Shown in pieces: positions 1-5,584 of a stretch of DNA of 9,304 nucleotides (within the stretch, counting starts at the first letter, position 1; every line of letters starts with the position of its first letter). Made by a program: the position numbers and the translations under genes. This stretch comes from JBBDYH01 sp040901795 (GTDB lineage Bacteria; Planctomycetota; Planctomycetia; Pirellulales; JALHPA01): positions 1 to 9,304 of the forward strand of contig JBBDYH010000007.1 in assembly GCA_040901795.1 (NCBI GenBank), in the 5' to 3' direction. The notes beneath the pieces are model-generated. The model saw nothing but the letters and a program-made list of their open reading frames with translations. It was not told where the DNA came from and did no database searches.

Positions 1-256
1 AGGTGCTTCCCGGCTATCTGTCACGTAAAAGATGCTAGCTACAAAGCCCTGGCCTTAAGGCTGTGCCAATCGGCTACGACTTGGTACGCCGTACCTCGTA
101 CTCCATGCTTGGCGCTTCGCCTTCGTTCTCTGTGGCGTGTTTCATCCGTTGGTCCATTCCCCATTCCCCAATCCCCATTCGCGCATTCCCCATTCTGCCT
201 ATTCTCGCGCCAAATCACGCTTCCCGATTCTCGCCTATGCCGCTACCATCCCGCCG
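1..256. other. Non-coding upstream region
   Basis: No gene can be supported here. Frames stay open on the plus strand, but their translations are low-complexity and partly produced by a heptamer tract at 155-204. Two short inverted repeats are visible: the 10-base palindrome GCCTTAAGGC at 52-61 and GGTAC-gcc-GTACC at 83-95. I could not find a convincing promoter for the lipoprotein gene that follows. The first bases might be the tail of a gene lying outside the window, but nothing in them is recognisable. Confidence 0.5.
155..204. repeat. CATTCCC heptamer tract
   Basis: The run reads CATTCCC (155-161), CATTCCC (162-168), CAATCCC (169-175), CATTCGCG (176-183), CATTCCC (184-190), CATTCTGCC (191-199), TATTC (200-204). 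It is a degenerate tandem array of a pyrimidine-rich heptamer just upstream of the lipoprotein gene. When read through in frame it gives an NPHS/IPHS-like peptide, which is why the upstream extension of that gene is not believed. Similar simple tracts occur between genes in planctomycete and other large bacterial genomes (recalled, not checked). No function is known to me. Confidence 0.65.
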
Positions 257-1258
257 ATGCATTCTCTGTCCATTCGACAGCTCTGGACGCTCTGCGCACT
301 GGCCGCGCTCTGCGCCGGCTGCGGCACCACGCGCCGCAGCGACACCGTGCGCACTGCGACCGAACAGATGCTGCTGTCCGACGCCGTCGACCGCGCGATC
401 AGCCGTATCGACTTCGGCTTGTTGGCCGGCAAGGAAGTCTATTTTGACAATACTTACCTGGGCAGCACCGTGGACAAGGAATACATCACCAGCACCTTGC
501 GGCAGCATATGCTCGCTTGCGGCTGCATTCTGAAAGACAAGAAGGAAGAGGCCGAGCTCGTGGTGGAAGCCCGTGCCGGCGTCGTCGGTACCGACCGAAA
601 TGACGTGCTCTTCGGCACACCGGCAACCAGCGTCAGCTTGGGCGCCCTGTCGCCTCTGCCAGGCACTCCCACCCAAGTCCCCGAGATCGCGCTGGCCAAG
701 CGAACCGACCAGATGGGTGTGGCGAAAATCGCCGTCTTCGCCTACGAGCGCGCCACCGGCGCGCCGGTCTGGCAGTCCGGAACCGACGCGGTTGCCAGCC
801 GCGCGCGCGACTTGTGGGTGTTCGGCACGGGGCCGTTCCAGCGCGGCAGCATTTACGATGGTCCCAAGTTCGCCGGCGAAGAGCTGCACGTGCCGTTGAT
901 CGGCAGCAAAAAGGACAACAAAAAGCCGCCGGTCCGCGTCGCCCGCGAACGGGTGTTCAATTCCGAGGTGTTGGCCAGAGACGGCGCGGCAACGAAAGCG
1001 GCGGATCGAATCGCTGCAGAGACCGATCCGGCTGCCGGAGGTGAGTCCGCCGTGACGGCCGCAGAGGCAAACCATCTTTCGGCGCAAGCCGATAAGTCAA
1101 ACAGCGTCACTCGCACCGCTGCCGCGGAGACTACCCCGGCAGCCAATCTACCGCGCTCGCAGTTCGACGCGCTCTGGGCCACCACGCCGCTCGAGCGGCA
1201 AGACGCGAACACAGCCACCGCCGATCGCCGCTGGCCGCCTATGAGCCAAACTCAGTAG
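257..1258 (+). CDS. Probable lipoprotein of unknown function
   Basis: A 333-residue protein. The N-terminus has a short polar stretch, a hydrophobic core (residues 9-20) and A-G-C at 20-22, so export and lipidation at Cys22 are likely. The lipobox is imperfect, with Cys rather than Leu/Val/Ile at -3. Residues 23-215 form the conserved-looking part: GTTRRSDT, then DRAISRIDFGLLAGKEVYFD (45-64), LRQHMLACGC (81-90), and a strand-rich stretch up to VPLIGSK. Residues 216-333 are charged, Ala/Thr/Asp-rich and probably disordered. The sequence resembles a planctomycete lipoprotein family that I recall as DUF6655; this is from memory. The ATG at 257 was chosen because the signal sequence begins there and the in-frame GTG at 137 would translate the heptamer tract. 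No clear Shine-Dalgarno is present. It stands alone, 124 bases ahead of prpB. The biochemical role is unknown. Confidence 0.8.
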   Translation: MHSLSIRQLWTLCALAALCAGCGTTRRSDTVRTATEQMLLSDAVDRAISRIDFGLLAGKEVYFDNTYLGSTVDKEYITSTLRQHMLACGCILKDKKEEAELVVEARAGVVGTDRNDVLFGTPATSVSLGALSPLPGTPTQVPEIALAKRTDQMGVAKIAVFAYERATGAPVWQSGTDAVASRARDLWVFGTGPFQRGSIYDGPKFAGEELHVPLIGSKKDNKKPPVRVARERVFNSEVLARDGAATKAADRIAAETDPAAGGESAVTAAEANHLSAQADKSNSVTRTAAAETTPAANLPRSQFDALWATTPLERQDANTATADRRWPPMSQTQ

Positions 1259-1287
1259 CGGCCCATCGCTGAGATATCAGCCGCCGC
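1258..1287 (+). terminator. Possible hairpin after lipoprotein gene
   Basis: Outer arms GCGGC (1258-1262) and GCCGC (1283-1287) enclose inner arms GCTGA (1268-1272) and TCAGC (1277-1281) with a GATA loop. The two stems are separated by an asymmetric internal loop. The position directly at the stop codon fits a terminator or 3' stabiliser, but no T-tract follows, so intrinsic termination is doubtful. Confidence 0.3.
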
Positions 1288-1309
1288 GAATCGCGCCCAA
1301 TCAAGCCTA

Positions 1310-1339
1310 TTGCCCATTGGCGGCCGCTATATCTATATT
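1310..1339 (+). promoter_or_regulatory. Candidate sigma-70-like promoter for prpB
   Basis: TTGCCC at 1310-1315 and TATATT at 1334-1339 are separated by 18 bases. This would start transcription around 1346, giving a leader of about 35-40 bases before the TTG start at 1383. It is the most AT-rich spot in the 124-base gap. It is weak evidence, by consensus only. Confidence 0.3.
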
Positions 1340-1370
1340 CGCCGGTGGGCTCACACAGACGCCTAGGAAC

Positions 1371-1375
1371 GGAGG
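1371..1375 (+). promoter_or_regulatory. Ribosome binding site deciding the prpB start
   Basis: GGAGG lies 7 bases before TTG at 1383. It is the clearest Shine-Dalgarno in the window. It argues for the TTG at 1383 over the in-frame TTG at 1317, which has no such site and would add 22 residues with no family similarity. Confidence 0.75.
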
Positions 1376-1382
1376 ACCTCGT

Positions 1383-2261
1383 TTGCCTGTTACCTCTCCC
1401 GGCAAGCTACTTCGCGCGGCGGTCGAAGAAACGACCATCCAGATTCCCGGCGCGTTCAATGCGCTGGTCGCACGGCTGATCGAGCGGCAGGGGTTCGACG
1501 CGGTCTATCTTTCCGGCGCCGCGTTCTCAGCCGGGGCGCTGGCATTGCCGGATGTGGGCCTGTTTACGCTCACGGAACTGACTGCTCAAACGGCCGTCAT
1601 TACTCGGGCCGTTGATATCCCGGTCATCGTCGATGCCGATACCGGCTTTGGCGAGCCGGTGAACGTCGAGCGGACGGTCCGCGAGCTCGAATCCGCCGGC
1701 GCCGCGGCGATCCAGCTTGAAGACCAGCGATTGCCCAAGCGCTGCGGGCACCTTGCGGGCAAGTCGCTGGTGAGCACAGAGGAGATGTGCGCCAAGCTGC
1801 GGGCGGCGGCCAGCACGCGGCGCGATCCTGAGTTGGTAATCATCGCCCGCACCGACGCACGCGGCGTGAGCTCGCTGGACGATGCGATCGAGCGGGCCAA
1901 GGCGTATGTGGCGGCCGGGGCCGACTGGGTTTTTCCGGAGGCGCTCCAGAACCGCGAGGAGTTCGACCGCTTCAGCCGCGAGATTGACGTCCCACTCTTG
2001 GCCAACATGACCGAATTCGGTAAAAGCCCGCTCTTGGCGCTCGACGAATTAGCCAACCTCGGCTATGCCGGCGTGCTTTATCCAGTGACCACATTGCGGG
2101 TTGCGATGAAGGCGATCGAAGCGGCGCTGGCGGTGTTGGACCAGGAAGGGACGCAGGCGGAATTGCTCGACTTGATGCAGACCCGTGAGGAACTCTACGA
2201 TTTGCTCGACTATGATGACTATGAGCGGCGGGATAGAGAGTACCGAGGAAATGACGAATGA
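1383..2261 (+). CDS. prpB: Methylisocitrate lyase (PrpB-like)
   Basis: A 292-residue member of the isocitrate lyase/PEP mutase superfamily, the usual length for PrpB. It is expected to cleave 2-methylisocitrate to pyruvate and succinate in the cytosolic 2-methylcitrate cycle. The TIM-barrel landmarks are present in order: YLSGAAFSAG (42-51), LPDVG with Asp57, metal-binding VDADTGFGEP with Asp84/Asp86 (83-92), LEDQRLPKRCGH (112-123) carrying the signature KRCGH and catalytic Cys121, IIARTDAR (153-160), FPEA with Glu186, and LANMTEFGKSP (206-216). The C-terminal LMQTREELYDLLDYDDYE matches PrpB. The KRCGH loop separates lyases from PEP mutase and phosphonopyruvate hydrolase. Related lyases such as dimethylmalate or oxaloacetate-type enzymes cannot be fully excluded, but the downstream PrpC-like gene supports PrpB. 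The last residues (NDE) and the stop codon lie inside an ATGACGA-type repeat. Confidence 0.9.
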   Translation: MPVTSPGKLLRAAVEETTIQIPGAFNALVARLIERQGFDAVYLSGAAFSAGALALPDVGLFTLTELTAQTAVITRAVDIPVIVDADTGFGEPVNVERTVRELESAGAAAIQLEDQRLPKRCGHLAGKSLVSTEEMCAKLRAAASTRRDPELVIIARTDARGVSSLDDAIERAKAYVAAGADWVFPEALQNREEFDRFSREIDVPLLANMTEFGKSPLLALDELANLGYAGVLYPVTTLRVAMKAIEAALAVLDQEGTQAELLDLMQTREELYDLLDYDDYERRDREYRGNDE

Positions 2262-2267
2262 CGAACG
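2249..2267 (+). repeat. ATGACGA-type repeat, copy 1
   Basis: AAATGACGAATGACGAACG spans the 3' end of prpB and contains its TGA stop (2259-2261). A 19-base copy with a single mismatch lies on the minus strand at 5470-5488. The element consists of an ATGACGA unit plus a diverged second unit. Planctomycete genomes often show such tracts, visible as MTNDER-like N-termini in over-extended proteins (recalled). Confidence 0.6.
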
Positions 2268-2301
2268 AAATGCCTAAACCTTGAACTTTGAACCGATTGC
2301 T

Positions 2302-3423
2302 ATGTCCGACGAACTCTACCGTCCCGGCCTCGAAGGCGTGATCGCCGGCGAATCGAGCGTGAGTACGGTTCAAGGCGGGCTGACGTATCGCGGCTACCCG
2401 ATCGAGGAGTTGGCCGAGCGTTCGACGTACGAAGAAGTCGCCTATCTGATTCTGTACGGAGAGCTTCCGAAGGCGGACGAGCTGAAGGCGTTTCGGCAGA
2501 GGCTCGCGAGCCAGGCCGCCGTGCCGGGAGCGGTGATCGAGATGCTCCGTCATGTGCCGAACTCTGCGCCCTTGATGGATGTCATGCGCAGCGGGGCCAG
2601 CTATCTAGCGCATTGGGATCCAGATCTCGATGACACGTCGCCCGCAGCGCGGCTGCGGAAGGCGGAGCGGATGCTGGCGCGGTTGCCTACTGTCTTGGCG
2701 GCAAAGCACCGCCTGCGCCAGGGGAAGGAACCGGTTGCGCCGGACAAGCATCGCTCGCTGCCGGCCAACTTGTTGTGGATGATCAGCCGGCAAGAACCGA
2801 GTGAGCGGCTGGTGCGGGCGCTGGACGTGTCGCTCATCCTGTACGCCGAACACGAGTTCAACGCCTCGACGTTTACGGCGCGAGTCATCTGCAGCACGAT
2901 GTCGGACATTTACTCGGCCGTCACCGGCGCGATCGGCGCTCTGAAAGGCCCCCTGCACGGCGGGGCGAACGAGCGCGCCATGGAAGTGCTCAGCGAAGTC
3001 GGATCGGTCGACAATGCTGAAAAATGGGTCCGGCAGGCGTTGGCCGAAAAACGCCGGATCATGGGTTTTGGCCATCGCGTCTACAAGCAAGGCGACCCCC
3101 GCGCGGCGATTGTCAAGCCGCTTTGTGCGGAGCTTGCTCAGGAGGTCGGTGAGATGGCCATGGAGACGATTGCCGAGACGATCGAGCGCGTGGTGCTCGA
3201 AGAGAAGGGACTGCGGCCGAACGTCGATTGGCCCTGCGCGCGGTTGTATTACTATCTCGGGCTGCCGATCGATCTTTATACACCGTTGTTCGTCGTGGCG
3301 CGCGTGGCCGGCTGGTCGGCGCACTTCCTGGAACAAGCGGCATCGAATCGGCTGATTCGCCCCTTGTCGAGGTATACCGGCCCCGATCGGCGCGCGTTCG
3401 TCCCCTTGGAAGAACGGCACTGA
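2302..3423 (+). CDS. prpC: 2-methylcitrate synthase / citrate synthase (PrpC-like)
   Basis: A 373-residue citrate synthase family protein, about the length of PrpC and of short type II citrate synthases. It condenses propionyl-CoA (or acetyl-CoA) with oxaloacetate. The landmarks are GLTYRGYPIEELAE (26-39), YAEHEFNASTFTARV (181-195), GPLHGGANE with His219, MGFGHRVYK with His258, PNVDW with Asp309, and RVAGWSAHFLEQ (334-345), followed by RLIRP and YTGPDRRAFVPLEER. The catalytic His-His-Asp triad is complete. The NVDW form of the Asp motif and the C-terminal YTGP segment resemble PrpC more than GltA. Family specificity is broad, so it could also be the organism's housekeeping citrate synthase. 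It begins 40 bases after prpB, which favours a 2-methylcitrate operon; PrpD is not in the window. The ATG at 2302 was chosen because MSDELYRPGLEGV is a typical family start. A TTG lies 21 bases upstream in frame. No Shine-Dalgarno is seen. Confidence 0.88.
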   Translation: MSDELYRPGLEGVIAGESSVSTVQGGLTYRGYPIEELAERSTYEEVAYLILYGELPKADELKAFRQRLASQAAVPGAVIEMLRHVPNSAPLMDVMRSGASYLAHWDPDLDDTSPAARLRKAERMLARLPTVLAAKHRLRQGKEPVAPDKHRSLPANLLWMISRQEPSERLVRALDVSLILYAEHEFNASTFTARVICSTMSDIYSAVTGAIGALKGPLHGGANERAMEVLSEVGSVDNAEKWVRQALAEKRRIMGFGHRVYKQGDPRAAIVKPLCAELAQEVGEMAMETIAETIERVVLEEKGLRPNVDWPCARLYYYLGLPIDLYTPLFVVARVAGWSAHFLEQAASNRLIRPLSRYTGPDRRAFVPLEERH

Positions 3424-3449
3424 CGATTGCCCGCCAGACGATTGCCCGC
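3422..3449. repeat. 13-base direct repeat in the prpC-mscS gap
   Basis: GACGATTGCCCGC occurs at 3422-3434 and again at 3437-3449, so two perfect copies sit on a 15-base period. The first copy includes the last bases of the prpC stop codon. It looks like a small tandem duplication; a role as a binding site is possible but unsupported. Confidence 0.6.
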
Positions 3450-3451
3450 TC

Positions 3452-3456
3452 AAGGA
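3452..3456 (+). promoter_or_regulatory. Ribosome binding site for the GTG at 3464
   Basis: AAGGA ends 7 bases before the GTG at 3464 and supports that non-ATG start for the channel gene. Confidence 0.55.
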
Positions 3457-3463
3457 ACGCCCC

Positions 3464-4048
3464 GTGACACCAACTCTTCTTGCCGAGGCGCCGCTAGCGC
3501 TTTCCCTCTTCGACGTGGCCACTTGGGATGCGGCGTGGCAGCGCGTTGTCGTTCAGGTCCCGAGCGTGGTGACCGGCATTGTTCTGGTGCTGATCTTCTG
3601 GATCGGCGCCCGGATCGCGCGCGCAGTCATCCTGCGTATGGGGAGCAACCGCCGCATCAACGCCGATGCCGTGCACATCCTGGCCGATGGCCTGAAATGG
3701 ACGGTCCTCACCATCGGCCTGATCACCGGCCTGGGAACAGTGGGCGTCGATGTATCCGCACTCATCGCCGGTCTGGGCTTGACTGGATTGGCGCTGGGCA
3801 TTGCGCTCAAAGACGTCGTCTCGAACTCGATCGCCGGCATCATGATCCTGATCTACAAGCCGTTCCAGCGGCATGATCGGATCACGATCACCGGACTCGA
3901 AGGAACGGTGGTCCAGATCGATCTTCGCTTTACAACGCTCGAGACCCCTGAGCAGCGAATTCTGATTCCCAACGCGAACTTGCTCACCAACTCGATCGTC
4001 GTCCGCCGCAAGCCGCCGCCCTCGCCGATCCAAAGCGAGACGGACTAA
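3464..4048 (+). CDS. Short MscS-family mechanosensitive channel
   Basis: A 194-residue inner-membrane protein of the MscS family, whose members gate in response to membrane tension and protect against hypo-osmotic shock. Predicted helices lie at about 33-55, 76-95 and 97-130. The last is the pore-lining TM3, with Gly/Ala packing in LIAGLGLTGLALGIALKD and the kink region NSIAGIMILIYKPFQRHDRI. Residues 138-180 are the beta domain, with GLEGTVVQIDLRFTTLET and RILIPNANLLTNSIV. The protein then ends in a Pro/Arg-rich tail (RRKPPPSPIQSETD). The C-terminal alpha/beta cage of standard MscS (286 residues in E. coli) is absent. The stop is clean, and I see no sign of a frameshifted cage in the 76 bases that follow. 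The GTG start is supported by AAGGA. It lies 40 bases after prpC on the same strand. The substrate is presumably unselective ions; the physiological role is not shown. Confidence 0.88.
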   Translation: MTPTLLAEAPLALSLFDVATWDAAWQRVVVQVPSVVTGIVLVLIFWIGARIARAVILRMGSNRRINADAVHILADGLKWTVLTIGLITGLGTVGVDVSALIAGLGLTGLALGIALKDVVSNSIAGIMILIYKPFQRHDRITITGLEGTVVQIDLRFTTLETPEQRILIPNANLLTNSIVVRRKPPPSPIQSETD

Positions 4049-4111
4049 ATCAGCCGGCACGCGCTAGCGTCCGGTTGTTGCCGAACCGGGGGCTAGCGCC
4101 CCGCGGCTGAT
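4049..4111. repeat. Long imperfect hairpin between convergent genes
   Basis: Outer arms ATCAGCCG (4049-4056) and CGGCTGAT (4104-4111) are perfect complements. A 4x4 internal loop follows. The inner stem 4061-4076 / 4084-4099 pairs 16 positions with one mismatch and one G-T, around the loop gttgccg (4077-4083). A competing small hairpin, GGGGC-TAGC-GCCCC, sits at 4089-4102. It fills almost the whole gap between the converging channel and propeller genes, so a two-way terminator or transcript stabiliser is plausible. No T-tract is present on either side. I recall GCTAGCGCCCCGCGGCTG-like units as dispersed repeats in planctomycete genomes; this is unverified. Confidence 0.65.
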
Positions 4112-4124
4112 AGCTGGAAGTAGA

Positions 4125-5357
4125 CTACTCTCCCACGCGCAGGCATTTCAGCGTGTTCTCATCGCGAACGTAGAGCAGCCCATTGGCCAGCGCCGGCAGT
4201 GGCTGGGCGGTGCCGTCGAGGATCTGAGCGCGGGCCAGCGAGCGGTAGCGCGATTTGTCGGCGGCGGCTAAGATCAGCTCGCCATCGGTCTTCAGGATCA
4301 GCAGCTTATCACCGGCGAGGATCAGGTTCCCAGTACCGAAGTTCTCTTCAGTCCAGAAGATTCTTCGGCTGCGCGGGTCGAATGAGCGGAGGCGCCCCGG
4401 TGGTTGATCCTGCCGGCCGTCGATGCCGAAAAGCGCGCCGTCCTGATACACGCACGTCGCATACTGGCTCGACATGACCTCGTCACTGCGCCACAACTCC
4501 TTGGCGGAGTCGGGACTGAGCTTCGCCCAGACGGCGCCGACGCCGTAGCTGGCCGAGACAAACAAATGCCCGTCGATCACTAACGGACTCGCCGCGTTGA
4601 CGGTTGGGCCGCGCTGGCCGAACGGAAAGCGGAACCGTAAGTTGCCGCTCGCGGGTTCGAGGCCGACCACGGCCAGTCGCGTGACGAAAACCGCCAATTG
4701 CCGACCATCGACCATAGCGACGGTAGGGGACGAGTAGCTGGCGCCCTCGTCGGTCGCCTTCCAGGCGGTCGTCCCATCGCCCATGTTGAAGGCCACGATT
4801 CCGGCTCCGTCTCTCCCACCGACGTTCACCAGGAGCTTGTCGCCGACCAGTAGCGGCGTATTGCCGACGCCGAAGTACGATGGCGGCACGTCGAAGTCCT
4901 TGAGCAGCTCGCGCTGCCAGTGCTCCTTGCCGTCGGCCAGTGCAAGGCACCGCAGCCGGCCTGCCACGCCCAAAACATAAACGCGGCCGTCGCGGACCAG
5001 TGGCACGCAACGCGGACCGTCGTCGGGTGCGATCGTGCTTTCATACCGCACGGGCGCCTTTACGGACCAAAGCTCTTCGCCCGTCCTGGCGTCTCGGACG
5101 GTCACGACCTCAGAATCCGCCTGACGGTCGAAGACGACTACCTTGCCGGCAGCCACCGCCACGCCGGCAAAGCCACGGCCGACCGGGATTCGCCATTCGA
5201 CCTTTGGTCCCGCCTTAGGCCAGCGTTCTAACAGTTTTTCGCCTACGGCGATTCCGTTTCGGTTAGGCCCCAGAATCTGCGGCCAGTCGCCGGCTACTGC
5301 GTTGAATGACGCGAGTATCGCTATCGCAGCCACGAGTACAGCAATCGGCCGCCGCAC
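4125..5357 (-). CDS. Exported PQQ-like beta-propeller protein
   Basis: A 410-residue protein of the PQQ-like/BamB-like beta-propeller fold. MRRPIAVLVAAIAILASFNAVA is a standard Sec signal peptide, with cleavage expected after AVA. The mature protein opens with GDWPQILGPNRNG, the hallmark opening of planctomycete PQQ-repeat proteins. Propeller blades are marked by repeated strand-turn units such as DARTGEELW (89-97), ALADGKEHW (139-147), FNMGDGTTAW and FDPRSRRIFW, each followed by a G-rich hydrophobic strand. No haem motif or quinoprotein dehydrogenase catalytic signature is evident, so a binding or scaffold role in the periplasm is more likely than enzymatic activity. The start is uncertain. 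GTG at 5357 gives the cleanest signal peptide. GTG at 5414 has an AAAAAGGGGGG tract 5 bases upstream and would add 19 residues. Longer extensions to 5573 read through the TNDERR repeat and are rejected. It is monocistronic and faces the hairpin. Confidence 0.85.
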   Translation of the reverse strand: MRRPIAVLVAAIAILASFNAVAGDWPQILGPNRNGIAVGEKLLERWPKAGPKVEWRIPVGRGFAGVAVAAGKVVVFDRQADSEVVTVRDARTGEELWSVKAPVRYESTIAPDDGPRCVPLVRDGRVYVLGVAGRLRCLALADGKEHWQRELLKDFDVPPSYFGVGNTPLLVGDKLLVNVGGRDGAGIVAFNMGDGTTAWKATDEGASYSSPTVAMVDGRQLAVFVTRLAVVGLEPASGNLRFRFPFGQRGPTVNAASPLVIDGHLFVSASYGVGAVWAKLSPDSAKELWRSDEVMSSQYATCVYQDGALFGIDGRQDQPPGRLRSFDPRSRRIFWTEENFGTGNLILAGDKLLILKTDGELILAAADKSRYRSLARAQILDGTAQPLPALANGLLYVRDENTLKCLRVGE

Positions 5358-5584
5358 GGAATCCAGAAAACCGGCCAGAAGGCAATTCAGCGTGAAAACG
5401 AACCCACCATTCACGCCGGCCCCCCTTTTTCGATAGACTGGCGAGAAGAAGCGGCTATTCGTTATCCGGCGTTCGTCGTTCGTCATTTTCGTGGATGCCG
5501 ACCATTCGATCGTTGGTTGTGGCGCCTCGGCATCATCGCACTTCATCGCCTCAAAACGCAAGCACTGTGGCACGTTCGCTGCGC
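5358..5584. promoter_or_regulatory. Divergent intergenic region
   Basis: These 227 bases separate the propeller gene (leftward) from the DUF3592 gene (rightward) and must hold promoters for both. I find no pair of -35/-10 boxes good enough to name. Visible content is a purine tract on the minus strand (5420-5430) and the ATGACGA-type repeat at 5470-5488. Confidence 0.4.
5470..5488 (-). repeat. ATGACGA-type repeat, copy 2
   Basis: On the minus strand this reads AAATGACGAACGACGAACG, differing at one base from 2249-2267. It lies in the leader region of the propeller gene. Translated in that frame it yields the MTNDERRITN peptide typical of this repeat class when annotations are over-extended. 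Confidence 0.6.

Noticed and set aside
155..204. CRISPR-like array
   Set aside because: Units are 7 bases with no spacers; simple tandem repeat only.
137..256. Upstream extension of the lipoprotein gene from the GTG at 137
   Set aside because: It would place 40 residues, many encoded by the CATTCCC tract, before a normal signal sequence.
215..1087. 290-residue open frame on the minus strand
   Set aside because: Shadow of the lipoprotein gene; composition is irregular and no motif is seen.
1317..1382. Earlier TTG start for prpB
   Set aside because: No ribosome site, no family similarity, and it overlaps the candidate promoter; GGAGG points to 1383.
2605..3522. 305-residue minus-strand open frame
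   Set aside because: Antisense shadow of prpC, which has complete citrate synthase motifs.
3494..4060. 188-residue minus-strand open frame
   Set aside because: Antisense to the MscS-type gene; Asp/Arg-rich shadow composition.
4049..4111. Standard intrinsic terminator
   Set aside because: The stem is strong but no T-tract follows on either strand, so it is recorded as a structured repeat instead.
5358..5573. Extension of the propeller protein to an ATG at 5573
   Set aside because: Reads through the ATGACGA repeat (MTNDERRITN peptide) and buries the signal peptide 72 residues in.
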